38,350 bases of DNA from Acanthaster planci (Eukaryota; Echinodermata; Asteroidea; Valvatida; Acanthasteridae). A model generated the notes under the pieces. It saw only the letters and a program-made list of their open reading frames with translations. It did not search any database and was not told where the DNA came from. Positions within the stretch are counted from its first letter, which is position 1. Every line of letters begins with the position of its first letter. The stretch is taken from positions 50,977 through 89,326 of the forward strand of contig NW_019091646.1 in NCBI RefSeq assembly GCF_001949145.1. Reading direction: 5' to 3'. The translations under genes were made by a program, and so were the position numbers. Below are positions 1 to 11,146 of this stretch, piece after piece.

Positions 1-900
1 CGTGCGTCGCCCTTGGGTTGCATAGGACCTGCAAAAGCTGTTGTTTAACAAATGACAATGTAATGATTCCATTCACTTCTAAAGATGTTTTCCGAATAAG
101 GCAAGTACAAATCCCACCTGCAAAGCATATACTAGTCACATAATTAATTCCAATAATGCTAGACTACCCCTGCCCCTTGACAAGAAAATATCACCTCTCT
201 GAGAATTCAACTAAGTGTTTTTTCGGGAAAAACATTTTCAGTAAAATGTTCCGGCCAACTTATCCACAGTTTTATCCCAATTTGCATACTGTAAAATGTG
301 CCGACTTGTTTTCATCCTATTCCAGGAAGAAATCTGCCAACCGATACAGATATTCTATCTTGTCGTCTCAATTTCACCTTGAAATTCAGAAATACTAGAC
401 GTGCTGTGGATAACAAACTGTTTATTAAATGTATTGTTATGGGGCAATTACCACTTGGTTTAAGTTTCAGAAAATATGACGTGTTGGTTTTTGTGGGTGT
501 GTATGTCATGGTGAATAGACCAATGAGAACAGGTTGTCCAGCACATCAGCATTATTTATGGGGCTAAAAAGTAACGTTACTGTTTAAAAGACTTCTGTGA
601 GCCAACCTTCAAATAAAGTCATGTCTAATTTGGAGTATACAGCAGATTTCATCATAGGTCTATTTTGTTAATTTATGTAACCAAAATGGTATTATTTAAT
701 ATACACGTTACTTAACCGACATCAGGATATTATTTCTTCTTTCTATTGGAGTTTGGCGCAACTGCAAAAACGAATACATGTACATCTTTTAGTTCTATTG
801 CTAAAATGAGAGTCAGGCATGGTGGATCGATCGAACAAGGACATGTACATGTGAAATGATCAAGGGTCAAAGTTAAAAATACCACTGCGCAATCGTGACA
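1..900. other. No recognisable gene
   Basis: Short open stretches exist here (for example 156-398 and 298-567 on +), but they overlap in different frames, are AT-rich and match no family I know. I see no repeat, RNA gene or transposon protein trace. An AT-rich stretch with a poly-A run ends at about 908, directly before the GACGG array. Confidence 0.4.
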
Positions 901-910
901 AAAAAAAACA

Positions 911-987
911 CGGGCGATGCACGACAGGCGACGCACGACGGGCGACGCGTGACGGGCGACGGACGACGTACGACGGACGACGGACGC
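911..987. repeat. GC-rich degenerate tandem array (GGACGAC/GGGCGAC-type unit)
   Basis: About 75 bases are built from variants of a 7-8 base unit such as cgacgggcgac and cgacggacgac. The array starts right after an A-run and stands out from its AT-rich surroundings. Because it lies upstream of the Penelope-like element it could be part of that element's 5' region, but nothing in the sequence proves this. Confidence 0.7.
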
Positions 988-1683
988 AGATATGAAATTC
1001 CATACACTTTAATAAGTGGGTGTATATGCCGCCGGTAAGCAACGATGAGATGGAAGCAAAGATACGATTTGTCAGAGAATGTGTTCGCTAGGAAATTGTG
1101 AGCATAGAGAAGACAGAGTGGGGTAAAAACATCGGTAAAGACTTTAAAGACAGGATACAAAGCCTATTGAGGAGAGTGAGGGATGGCGAGTTGGTGGTTT
1201 ACAGGCAAGTTAACAAAGTTTTCTATGGAATAGCCCGAAAACTGCAAGAAAGGGATGGCCGAACATTTAGCCGGTAAGGAGGAGGCTGGAATGGATGACT
1301 ACAGGATAATAGAGAGGAGACTTAACTGCATCATTGGTATGTGAACACACGATGAATGTGTCTTAGAAGATGAAAGATTATTCTAATGGATACAACCATG
1401 ATGTGCCATCTGTCAATGGTCGCCTTAAGGACCACCAAGCAGATAAAGCGGGATGTGGAGGCCAGCCAGCAGGGGCAGTGACATTATGCAACAACATAAT
1501 ATTATTTTTAACTGTCCCAGTTTCTGATACCTCTAGTGGAGGCAACGAGCACGGCATGCACAAGCACGGAGGAGTTCCTGGCGTCTATACACCAGTGCAA
1601 CCAAGACAGCGAGAACATGGGAGAGGTCATCGTTGGAGGTGTGGATGTGTGAGCTCGTTACTTTTCATTAATGTAGAGTTTGC
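988..1683. other. Unassigned; possible 5' part of the Penelope-like element
   Basis: No domain is recognised. The + strand carries an open stretch beginning near 1370 that runs into the reverse transcriptase trace, but its first 100 codons or so resemble nothing I know and several frames are open at once. It may be decayed 5' coding sequence of the downstream element. Confidence 0.3.
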
Positions 1684-2480
1684 CATGAAAAACTGTTTCA
1701 ATATGTTGATGGAGAGTAACTTGGAGTTTGAAAACATAAACCCAAATGAACTTGGTATTTTCCTGCGTATGATCGAAAGTGAAAGTGTAGAGGCAATTGA
1801 TGATGACTTTGTAGGGTACTGCCCGAAGCGAAAGAACAAGAGAGGAAAACCACCGACAATGACAAGGTCTATGTTGCAGGATAACGAAGGAGAAAGGTGG
1901 AGACCTTAGATTAAGTCAAAGGATGTTGCAGGCAAGGCAATTATCAGAAAAATGCTCATTAGGGCCATTAAGGGCATGGTGTGTACACCGAGGAATCACG
2001 TCTGTACGTTCGACAACAGGCTGTACAGGCAGTGAGAAGGAGGAGCGATTCGGGTTTGCCTAGCTGGGGATGTGGCACAGGTCTTCATGATCTGGTGGGA
2101 TCAAGCGGCTTTGAGAAAGGTACGGGAAAGTGGCTATGACTGTGTTCTGTACAAGCGCTACATTGACGATATATTGAGCGTGTTCAGGGGGAAGCGAACC
2201 GAGCAGTCCGGGAGAGAAGTCATGAAGGAAGTAACCGATGGGGTGAACACAATACATCCAAGTAACTTTTTATGTACAGCAAAACTTTGTGGATTAAAGC
2301 ATGCCGGTCCTGGATCTGACGGCCAGACTGGGAGAAGTAAAGAAGGACGGTGCTAGTGCGTGGGTAATACTCCACAGTCACTACATGAAACCGATGACCA
2401 GCAAGTATGTAATTCACAAGAACAGTGTTGTGAGCCAAAAGAGAAGGATGGTTATTCTGGTCCACGATCTAACCATGGTC
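1684..2480 (+). pseudogene. Reverse transcriptase of the Penelope-like element (broken)
   Basis: The reading begins near FAMKNCFNMLMESNLEFE and continues into a segment with CPKRKNKRGKPPTMT (about 1820-1862), a block typical of the region before the RT palm. After a frame change the trace gives GGAIRVCLAGDVAQVFMIWW (about 2040-2098) and, in the same frame, the catalytic YIDD box at 2159-2170, where two aspartates bind the metal ions. A stop lies close to 2033 between the KMLIRAIKG segment and the GGAIRV segment, and the frame changes again near 2300 at PVLDLTARLG. The family is recognised from the motif order; enzymatic function is lost. Confidence 0.75.
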
Positions 2481-2529
2481 ATGGGGAATACGTCAGAGGA
2501 CTATGGGCAGGAAGAAAGAACTAGCATGA

Positions 2530-2860
2530 CATGGACAGAATGCAGTTCAGTGGCTACACGGAGGAGGAGCAGTTGGAAGCAGGCAAAGAAAATAATGAAA
2601 ACAGGAGAAACAACACGGGCAGGGTTCCTTTCTACCGATCGAAGACATGGCGAGCAAGGAGAGCAAGCTGGACACGAAGAAGAAAGAACACAAATGGTTC
2701 ACTGAGAAGAAGGTGGTTCGAGGCCGTCATGTTTGTTAAAGCGACACCGGTGGTGCTCTGGGCAAAAGGACCCGGAAAACGGCCGGGCAAGCGGGTCTTG
2801 GGATGAAGATTGTGGAAAAATAAGGAAGTAGAGTAAAGGACATCCTGACGAGGTCAAATC
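2530..2860 (+). pseudogene. RT thumb/linker region of the Penelope-like element
   Basis: The segment MDRMQFSGYTEEEQLEAGKE (from 2531) and the following highly basic stretch up to about 2800 (including EAVMFVKATPVVLW) lie between the RT and the nuclease, where Penelope-like proteins have a basic linker. The frame changes from the preceding segment near 2530. On its own the segment is not diagnostic; it is assigned by position and by composition rich in Arg and Lys. Confidence 0.55.
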
Positions 2861-2875
2861 CTTTCCGAGGGGGCA

Positions 2876-3243
2876 AGTGCCTAGATGATGGGTGCACGGT
2901 GTGCCAACAGTACAGTGGAAAAGGACAGTGCAAACAGAGAGACGCAATATACCAGTTAATATGCAAAGGATGTGAATAGAGATACATTGCCGAAACGGCT
3001 ACATCACTTGGTGAAAGGGTTCAGGAACACGTGGGGGATGTCATCGGCATTACACAAACACATGCAAAAGAAACACGAGGGACAGTCTCAGGAGATTAAG
3101 GTAAAAATATTGAAGAGGTGCCCCGGCACCGCGATGCTCAGGCAGGTGATGGGATCGGCGTATATTAAAGAACTTAAACCGGAAATAAACAAAAAGAAGG
3201 AATGGACAGACAATCATACAGAGCTGAGGGATGCAAAATGAAA
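2876..3243 (+). pseudogene. GIY-YIG endonuclease domain of the Penelope-like element (broken)
   Basis: A cysteine-bearing segment CLDDGCTVCQQYSGKGQCKQ (about 2879-2938) leads through a stop at about 2977 into RYIAETATSLGERVQEHVGD (from about 2980), which fits the YIG half and helix of a GIY-YIG nuclease. A frame change then yields SALHKHMQKKHEG, KVKILKRCP and IKELKPEINKKKEWTD up to the stop at 3239-3241. This nuclease nicks target DNA to prime reverse transcription. The first GIY strand is recognisable only as the segment ending YQLICKGCE. The domain is split across two frames and one stop. Confidence 0.75.
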
Positions 3244-4668
3244 GACCCCGCTTTTGCATGAGATTGGAAGTGCATCGACGTTCATCGAGGGAAACACAAC
3301 GCGTGTCGGATTGTTCTTCAACGACACATTCAAGCATTCGCACCTGACAAAGGGCGGGAGACGCCCGAAAATTCGTACTTAAGTAGGTTCCCACAGGGAG
3401 ATATGGCTTTAAGAGAGATTAATCAATTATATCAACGTTATTCGGTTAAATTTGGCAAGGACGTCGTATCCACAGTGGGTGAAAGCCTGGTGAGTCTTTA
3501 CACTTGTTTACTATGGGTAGCACTCCCGATCGAATTTATGGGTCACGACGTTACCTTTCATGCTGAAGAAGCATTAAGCAAAGATCTTGCGAGATCCCAT
3601 TATCAGTCAGAGCATGGGTGCCTATCTCACGGGGGTTTTGTTATGAGTACGAATGTTACCTTTCTCCACTACCTAGTTGGTGCACTGATCACAACCAAAC
3701 ATCTTTGTTTCAACAAAAATGATTGTGGTGTTTATATTGTAACAAAATTAGTTTTATATAAATTTTTGTTGTGTGTTACAGTTTAACCTGGTTGAGGACA
3801 ACGTATGTGTGAATTCTACAAGAAGCATGGTCTACATGCATGTAAGTGTAATCTACATGTACTCGATACTGAGGTTTTACAATGGAATTGGACCAGCACC
3901 CGAAGGGTTCTACATCTATTGCTACCTTGTTGATACCTGACAATTGTGTTGCTCATATATCAATATTCTGCAGACTACGGTTTACAAACCGTAGAGCACC
4001 CAGCACCAGGGCCAAGTTGAAACTCCCTTTTTGTAGATGGTCCAAGCATGGCTACATTGCGTTGCACCCACCTGATCATCACAGACCGGATCCCATATTC
4101 AACATTACTGTACATGGACATCGCAGTGAACCCTGTTCAGTTGATGAGAACCAAGGTGCTCACCATCGAGGTCACCTGCCTGCTGACCTGAGTGTGTGTG
4201 CTCGAGGAAACAAGAATTTCCCGTTATGCTGCCCAAGTAGCCATTGTGACATTGGCACATTGATACATTGAGTACATTCGAAAGCAGCTGTATCAGCTAC
4301 GCTATTCACAGTACCCCATTAAATCTCATTAGTTAAAAGAGCTCAAGCAAAAGGGATACTGAGATTTCGGGGTAAGCGTGCTGGTGCATGCAATACGTCT
4401 CGGACCATACTTCACGACAACCTTGAGGATACAAATATGCAGAAGTGTATTCTGGTCCTTATTTCCCAGCAACGCACACTCCACAAGGATGATCTTGTAC
4501 AGTTTAAGCAATTTGGACGTAATGGCTCAACCCCAACAAATAATGTCAGGTATTTCGACAATCAAACAACCAGCCATCCGTAGTCATCGTGTAGTGGAGG
4601 TGAGACCCAAAGTATTAATCGATATGCCCAAAGCTCTTACCCCCAAACCAAGCGAGGTAAACTTTCTT
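3244..4668. other. No recognisable gene; one 9-bp hairpin
   Basis: Open stretches at 3403-3786 and 3882-4271 (+) give proteins I cannot place, and neither has a clean domain or composition typical of a conserved exon. A small perfect inverted repeat (arms 3975-3983 and 3986-3994, ctacggttt/aaaccgtag) is present but lies inside an open frame and may be chance. The 4378-4668 part leads directly into the LINE endonuclease trace and may be its degraded 5' coding sequence. Confidence 0.35.
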
Positions 4669-5020
4669 CCATGTTTCTTTTTAACAAATGTGCGATCAGT
4701 TCTCAATAAACGACAATGAATTGGGAGAAGTTCTGAAGCAGGATAAATCTGACATACCCGTTGTAACTGAATCCTGGGTAAATCCCCACACTTCTCATGA
4801 GCAATACGAGGTATCAGGTTTCAACGTCTTCAACAAATGCCGTGCTGACCAACGTGACGGAGTGATTCTGGTGTACGTGAAGGACAGCATGAAAGCTGAA
4901 GTAGTTAAGAAAGTTGGGAACCCTCCATAACTTAGTGGTAAACTGGTTGCTTATTGCGCATCCAAAGTTCCCCAGACGAGTGCCTAACATATAAGTCTGT
5001 GTGCTGGGTCTCCACAACAG
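4669..5020 (+). pseudogene. LINE (Jockey/CR1-like) endonuclease N-terminus
   Basis: The frame ending at 4719 gives FFLTNVRSVLNK, the opening strand of an apurinic-endonuclease-type nuclease as found in non-LTR retrotransposons. After a frame change the 4688-4930 reading gives VVTESWVNPHTSHEQYEVSG, where the TES motif carries the metal-binding glutamate, and RDGVILVYVKDSM. A third frame gives LIAHPKFPRRVPNI near 4948-4990. The domain nicks target DNA to prime reverse transcription. The exact LINE clade cannot be named from so little. Confidence 0.75.
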
Positions 5021-5026
5021 GAGCTT

Positions 5027-5332
5027 TTGAAGTGGCAGCTGACAACTACAATTGACTCACTGAGGACTTGTAAAGATCAGGCGTCTACTCTGCAACTTGA
5101 CACTCTTGCACATCACAGAGTGCTTATCTGCAGGGAATTTGCCCAAAAATCTAGCCAGTCTTCTGAATTCTCATGCTGGTACCCGGTCCCCGAGTGCAGC
5201 TCTTCAGTGACCTTACGTAAGCAAAACAACTTTGGAGCATTTAAATGCAAGACTCGGCGGTCCCTTGCCTTATTTGACAACTTTGCTCAATCAAAAATGA
5301 TAAATGGGTATGACACAAGGGATATATGCTAA
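5027..5332 (+). pseudogene. LINE reverse transcriptase C-terminal tail (after internal deletion)
   Basis: This 101-codon open stretch reads TLQLDTLAHHRVLICREFAQ near its middle, followed by a segment with FGAFKCKTRRSLALFDNF. The pattern of an L-x-x-R-R-like helix, an FA(K/Q)K helix and a short Cys-Lys-Thr-Arg block is what I associate with the C-terminal end of LINE ORF2 proteins. It lies only a few codons after the endonuclease trace, so the whole palm of the reverse transcriptase (several hundred codons) is missing. This fits an internally deleted LINE copy. Confidence 0.6.
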
Positions 5333-5591
5333 ACGATTAATATTTTTTTTTACAAATCAAAGCCAATGAAGTGCATGTTCAAAACTCCAATAGACAGCAT
5401 TCCGCTTTTCCATGTGTGTCCACCGAAGCGTTTAATTTTCTTAGCCTTTTGTTTATTTTTGTTGTTTATAATGGAGTGAATGTTAAACCTCCCACTTTTA
5501 TTTCTTTTTCACTTTGTAATATTTTATTTTTTAGTTTATTACTTTGGGTCTTAAATAACATGCCATTCAGTCTTTAGCTGCAAGATGGCAT

Positions 5592-5631
5592 GTTTTTAAA
5601 TAAACCATAGGTATATGGTTTATTTAAAAAC
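5592..5631. repeat. Perfect 18-bp-arm hairpin
   Basis: Arms 5592-5609 and 5614-5631 are exact reverse complements around a 4-base loop (ggta). The arms are AT-rich with the core aaataaaccata. It lies about 260 bases after the LINE remnant. It could be the 3' end of that element, a tiny palindromic insertion or a chance AT-rich palindrome. Confidence 0.75.
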
Positions 5632-5639
5632 AAAGGTTT

Positions 5640-7150
5640 AAACCAAAGTTTCATAGCCAGAAGTTTCACCAGAAAGTTTAGAAATGGAGTAAAACAAACC
5701 AAGTATTTTTTTATCAGTCAGTGTTAAAACAAAAAAAAGGGCTACAACAACAAACGATATCTTCAACTTGCTTCACAACGGTGTGGTCGTGAGTGGGATT
5801 TCGATGGGATATGTAATGATGGAAAACATTGGAAAACTGACGGCGTTGATAGCTGGTAGCAAAGGGTGTGATCCCGTATAACATTACGCCAAAAGTTTAA
5901 CATTTTTTAACTTGGTTTAATTAAAAATAAAGATTGCAGAAGAATTCGAATTCATTGACATTGGCCTAAATAAAGATATACCACCAAAAAAACAAGAACA
6001 GGAAGCCAAGAAGACCAAGAAGTCCTACCCGACCGAGATTGCCAGGAATTTGACAGTGGAATTGATCCTACTACATTATAGGGTCGTGTAGAACCATATG
6101 CTTATACCGGTTTGACCTTAGAAGAAATGAGAAAAAATAGATACTGGTAGTATTAATTATAAAGTAGACAAATTTTGTAAACATTATAAAAAGAAAAGAA
6201 GTGACGTACCATTAACACATAATTACCAAGCCTTTGATTTTGATTTTTAAAAGGAATCTATTTTAAGCTGATGGTGAGTACAAAGAAGTATTACTCAAAT
6301 ATAAAAAAAAGACCCAATATTCATTGAATGAATTGAATAGCAAAAAATGCCACATCGGCGGCAAAATATTTTGTTAAATACAAACTGGGTACCACACTAG
6401 CCGGCTTTATATGCACGGGGAATTTAAGGAGGTTTTTGAAGGGGCAGGTCCAAGATTCCATATTACAACTTTTTAATATTAAGTTTTGTCATTGGCTCAC
6501 AACCTGAGCCAGCCACGTGAAGATATGAAACAGATATAAGCCAGTGGCGCTGGGACACGATGCTTTCTTTTATACGGCCAGAGGCAATTTGCGGTCAGGG
6601 TTGTTTAAGTGGATTTAATACACATTTATACCACTTGTCATCCACTTCTATTTGGTTGTTTGTTTTATCTCTATTTAGATGTTTAGATTGTGGGTGATTC
6701 CATTATCTTTGGTTCTATCGCAACCTTCCCAGTCATTGTTATTGAATAAAGTCACAGTAAACACAATGTCTAGATTTTTGTTTGACTGCAGTGAATAAGC
6801 AATGGGTTTCCATCATGGTGGCATGTATATGCCACTTTGAGAAATACAAGAAACAAAACAAAGGATCTTTTATCACTTTTCTTTGTATATTACAGAAAGG
6901 AAGGATTATCCAATGTTCTAATTTGATTATTTGATGCCTTACGTTTGCTTATTGTTCTCCAGAGGGACTCCATCCTAGATGCAGCCTAGTAAAAGGATCT
7001 GTTCATAAGCAAAATGAACCAAACTGGGAGGCTCTCTCCTCATTAACTCCAATCATTCTGCATATGCTAGGGTTAACCGTAACTCTTGGGGGCAAGGGTA
7101 AATTTGATACTGTTTTACTTCTTTGGGAGATCAACATGTCACTTGCACCA
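5640..7150. other. No recognisable gene
   Basis: The + strand at about 5930-6240 gives lysine-rich fragments (for example KKQEQEAKKTKKSYPTEIA) in more than one frame, and a canonical aataaa signal lies at about 6744. Neither leads to a family assignment. Most of the stretch is AT-rich with stops in all frames. Confidence 0.35.
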
Positions 7151-7160
7151 TCTTCTCAAT

Positions 7161-7327
7161 CCAGGCACTAGCCACCTCATCAGCGAGGTCACCATATCAG
7201 AAAAAGAAATTTGTTCTCCTTCCATCAGTGGCTAGGAGCACCACCTTCTTGGCCCAGGCATTACCACCTTTAAAGTGAGATCCCCACATCAGAAAAAGAT
7301 ATCTGTTCTTCCATCGGGGCTAGAAGC
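7161..7327. repeat. Imperfect tandem duplication (~75-80 bp unit)
   Basis: Unit 1 (7161-7239) and unit 2 (7254-7327) align from ccaggca through the shared core atcagaaaaaga to ggctaggagc/ggctagaagc, with scattered substitutions and small gaps. A weaker third echo (gatctgttcctcttgcatc) is seen near 7459-7478. No coding capacity is evident. Confidence 0.65.
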
Positions 7328-7329
7328 GT

Positions 7330-9104
7330 GCCAAGAAGGCAAACAAGCTATAGGGGAAATAATCGCCATACCCCTTGGAACTTTGTTCTCGTGGTTGAAC
7401 AGTGCTTGTGAGTGAACCATCAACAAAAACCTGGTCAGGGTGTACGCTACCTCAAACATGATCTGTTCCTCTTGCATCAGCTAGAGGACTAACATAATAT
7501 CTTGGGTAAACAGCAGTCAATGAGCTGTGCTCTTCTGTTACCACAGTGCTGTTACCACAGCAGACTGTAGCCAGACATCTTAGCAGAGACACCTTGGCCC
7601 AGTATGGCCCAGGTTGGATCTTGGCTTAAAGGTAAGCTCTCCCCCAAACACTCTAGCCAGCACCAAATTGCAGGACTAGAACCCAGGCTGCGAGGAATGA
7701 CGAACGCCTTGACCAAGGCTAGTGAAAACTGAGGCGATGTCATGATGTTGTCACTTTACTTTTATGATTATTACATTCTTTTGTTTTGTTTTCTTGTTTA
7801 AAACTTATCACTGCACTCTGTACAAAAACTTGTGTGATGTAATGATGATGTCATCAACAACTGTAAATGTTTGTTTTTCACCCGAGAACATCCGATCATC
7901 TTGAAACTTTGTGGAAAGATGTTTTCCCATATGGCAAAGTTTCCACTTAATGACATGATCTATTGTGTTAGTGCCAAGATCAATCCTGGGAAAGTATTAT
8001 AGCACCCTCTGTTGTTCACAGGCATTTAAGGCTGCAATGATGGGATGTCAATGTAGGGTATTGCTCGTTTTTCCTGAGTCGAGTGGAATGGACGGTGGAG
8101 GTTTTTGCAATCTCTGCATCTTTCTCCTAGGTTAATCTCTCGAAAGGAATTGAAGGAAAGACTTTGGAAGCCTCTGTAAGACTATGAGCTTTGTAACCCT
8201 TTGTACAAAAGTAAACGTTTTACTAGTGTTTATCACGTGTATGGATTTTTGACATGTTACGTAGAATTACAGTTTTGGGAAGAGACAGTTGAAACGTACA
8301 CCAGCGTGAACTCTTGCCTTTATTTATAGAGTGATTATAGCTTCAAAGAACTGCTAGAACGTTGGAAACTTTTTGATATACCTTGCAGGCCCAGTCCGTT
8401 CACTCAATTACCAGATGTGCGTGAAATAGTGAGGAGGTGGGCAATAGAGCTGTACGTTAAAGAAGGGCCCATGAACCGATAAAAGGGCACGTACAGATTG
8501 ATATTCTGTTAATTTTGTCAATTTATTTTTGTTTCATTATTTTACATCTAATAGTAATATTGGGCACAGTTCCAAGTCAAATAAATTTGAAACTTCAGAG
8601 ATAAATATGCGCAACTGAGAAAATGTATCACAAGAGCAGTGTATATCGTTGTGTCTAGTTCTTCAATATGGTGTCACTACATCTTAGATTCTACGGCGTT
8701 CTACCTAACCAAAACAGTCAACTACATATGCAAATTTCCATTATTCATTCGCAGAAAAGAGTTGATCACCCGTGGTGCACCCTGTCCTCCTACAATGCAA
8801 TGCGCCCTGGCCGACATGATCATCCTTTTTTCAGCACCGTAACGTAACAGAAATGTCTTTTGAAGTATCTTCTATCTAACAAGCTTCCGTTTTCACTACA
8901 CGGTTCTGTGTTGATTTGGTCACCCTTCCTTCATTTGTAACAAAGTTTTACCGTGATTTCATCCCATTTATTGATATAAGTGTTCTTTTCTTCAGTTTTC
9001 TTTTAAGTGCACACAGCAGGTGTTTACCCGTCAGTACCGAGAGGTTCGTTCAGCTACACCTGTAGACAATAAATTACAGGCCTTAGCGAGCTGAATTCAG
9101 GGGG
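7330..9104. other. No recognisable gene
   Basis: Short minus-strand open stretches (7289-7477, 7552-7743) and one + strand stretch (8639-8842) match nothing I know. The region is of mixed composition with several T-runs and no transposon protein trace that I can support. Confidence 0.35.
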
Positions 9105-9600
9105 TTGCTGTCTTCTCCTGCTACCAGGACGAGGAAAAGGCCTTGTCGTCTAGGGGTTCCAGCAAGGATCTATAGCCAGGCCCCTATTTTTTTTATAATT
9201 TTTTTTTTTTTCCTTATGGAGCTGACCGGGGAAGCTCTGTGGTCGACCTTGGAAGACCCAAGCAGGGACACTGCCAGGATCTGGCAAAGACCCTGTCTCT
9301 TTGGCCTGACGAGCCAGCCGGGACTCCCGAAAGGGTACCCCAACAGACCTCTCCCGAGTCCAAACCACCATCATCGGGAAGTATGCCCGACATGGCCCAG
9401 AAAAATCCACACAGCATTCAAGCTACCATTCCCCCAGTGCCGCCGAAAGAGTACCACCCGCCGTTCGACATCGACAAAGAAGACCACTTCTCCGGCGGCC
9501 CCCATGCATACTCCCTCTTGCCCAAATACTGAAGTCACCAGGCTGAGGTTCCCTGAGTGCCTGGGCCCGCCCCACGTGGGCACCGTTGAGCCATGACACC
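9105..9600 (+). other. GC-rich open stretch, two overlapping + frames, unassigned
   Basis: Two + frames stay open together (9105-9596 and 9239-9532) in a GC-rich block that contrasts with its surroundings. The shorter one is Pro/Ser-rich and includes PKEYHPPFDIDKEDHFSGGP, which looks more like real protein than the longer frame. It could be part of a retroelement gag or a host exon. Minus-strand frames are open here as well, so the GC content alone may explain the lack of stops. No function can be assigned. Confidence 0.25.
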
Positions 9601-11084
9601 CAGACACCCACTAATTCTTCTTTGAGTTCCCAGGAGCCTGCCAGGTTTTTACGCCGCCGGTGCTTCAAGCCGTCTTAACCCATCCGCAGTGCGGGCTTTC
9701 AACTGGGCATCACACGTCATTCGACCTGAGAAATCCTGATCCCTCTGCGGTTCCTTGAATTCCAAGAAGAGGCACCGCTTCAACCACCACAAACATACTT
9801 CTGTGGATTGTATGTCAGCTTTTCATGGACATGAATGAAACTGTGACCTTTATCACTCGCTGCCTTGGCGTTAGACTGTCACAGGCCTTTGACTGCCACT
9901 GGCCTCCACCGCCCTGATGTCACCGCGATGATGTCACCAAGCAGGGTTCCAACACTGGATTCACACCAGCTGGGCGTTCCCCCGAAGGAGCAAGCTGCTC
10001 CCCACGGGACCACGCATGGCTCAGAATGAGGCACTACGCTGTCCCTGACTGGGCAACCAGTCAGGGACGGAGGACGAAGGATGAAGTTGATTCTATCAGC
10101 ACCCTCACTCCATTTGATTTGCCGCCTCCATCTTCTTCAGCGAGACATGATTCAAGTGCTCGACCTGCCACCAGCCACTCCGCTAGAGGTGGACATCAGT
10201 CACGGCTTGTCTAAAATACACAGCATGACTGCAATCTTCCGGGCCAAATTTTCTAAAACTCCCACTTGATCGCCCATGCATGGAGATATCCTAGAAGGCC
10301 TGCGATGATCCCACTACATGTATTTTGTTGTGATGGTGACCCAGGCCTTCCGATTGCACCCAGCGTGATCGAAACGAAGAGGGATACTTTGTCAGGCCCT
10401 ATCCGTTTCTGAAATAAATGCTTTTAGTTGTTAATCCTTGGCACGATTTCGGATGTCGAAGTTTTTTTGGTCAGCAAGAGATCCTTTTTGTGAGTAAAAA
10501 TTATTAGCAATTTTCTGCCGTCATGTTTAACGTATACTACATTGAGTTCTTTTCTTGTCAAACTGAAGGAGCGTCCAAAGCAATATGTCACAAACGTCAT
10601 GTTGCTTGCTGGTCTTTTATTTCATTTATGTGAAAATGATCTAAGTCTTCCGTAGCAGTCGGGTGCTGGCGGCCACGCTGGGTACGCGACATGGCTTACC
10701 TTCAATTTGACATAAATGGCTTCAACGCCTTTCTGCGTATTCCGGTGTTATACACTGCCACTGAAGTTGTTTATGCATCTGACTTAGCAAGCCTTCTGTT
10801 AGGAACTCCTTGCTCGATAAAGACTGACACCAACTTTTTCTAGAGTACACGAAGTCTTTGTCTCGGTCTCTGACGTATTTCAATTCCGTCCATCTTATTG
10901 GGGTAAAATTCATTGGATGTGAAAAGAGAGTTATCCTTCTCATTCAGACCTCACTACAGTCATGCTTGGGGCTCTGAATGATAATGTCATCTCTGTCTTT
11001 GAGAAAGTCTTGCGGCTTTCTTGCCTTTTTTTCACACTGTAAATCAAGCCACATTCACGGAAATGATCACTTAATCATGCAGTT
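9601..11084. other. Unassigned, partly GC-rich
   Basis: Fragments such as a Pro/Ser/His-rich stretch at 10026-10214 (+) continue the composition of the preceding block and could belong to the same decayed element. No domain is recognisable. From about 10400 the sequence returns to AT-rich non-coding character. Confidence 0.3.
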
Positions 11085-11146
11085 TACCTGCAGACGATCC
11101 ACATGGCAGGGTCCGACAACGTAGTGGCGGATGCACTCTCCTCAGG
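11085..11146 (+). pseudogene. Possible Ty3/gypsy RNase H C-terminal motif
   Basis: The + strand reads QTIHMAGSDNVVADALSS here. The pattern (aromatic or hydrophobic)-x-x-G-x-DN-x-VAD-x-LS is the well-known end of the RNase H domain in Ty3/gypsy retrotransposons, where the aspartate of VAD is part of the active site. Only about 20 codons are recognisable and no integrase follows. It may be the edge of a decayed LTR element whose other parts lie in the GC-rich block upstream. A chance match is possible. Confidence 0.4.

Larger units (their letters stand above)
1684..3243 (+). mobile_element. Penelope-like retroelement, decayed (RT + GIY-YIG)
   Basis: A single + strand series of frame-broken segments reads, in order, as a reverse transcriptase with a YIDD catalytic box, a basic linker, a cysteine-bearing segment and a GIY-YIG-type endonuclease. 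That order (RT followed by C-terminal GIY-YIG) is the signature of endonuclease-positive Penelope-like elements, which prime reverse transcription with this nuclease. At least three in-frame stops and several frame changes interrupt it, so it is a fossil. I could not find its terminal repeats. A search of the joined translation against Penelope-like proteins would settle the subclass. Confidence 0.8.

Noticed and set aside
911-987. GACGG array considered as a CRISPR-like repeat
   Set aside because: Units are 7-8 bases, contiguous and degenerate with no spacers; the window is eukaryotic.
3975-3994. 9-bp hairpin ctacggttt/aaaccgtag
   Set aside because: Short enough to occur by chance in a window of this size and without context.
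5930-6240. Lysine-rich fragments considered as a virus-like core protein
   Set aside because: The fragments fall in several frames with many stops and match no known block; A-rich DNA alone gives Lys-rich readings.
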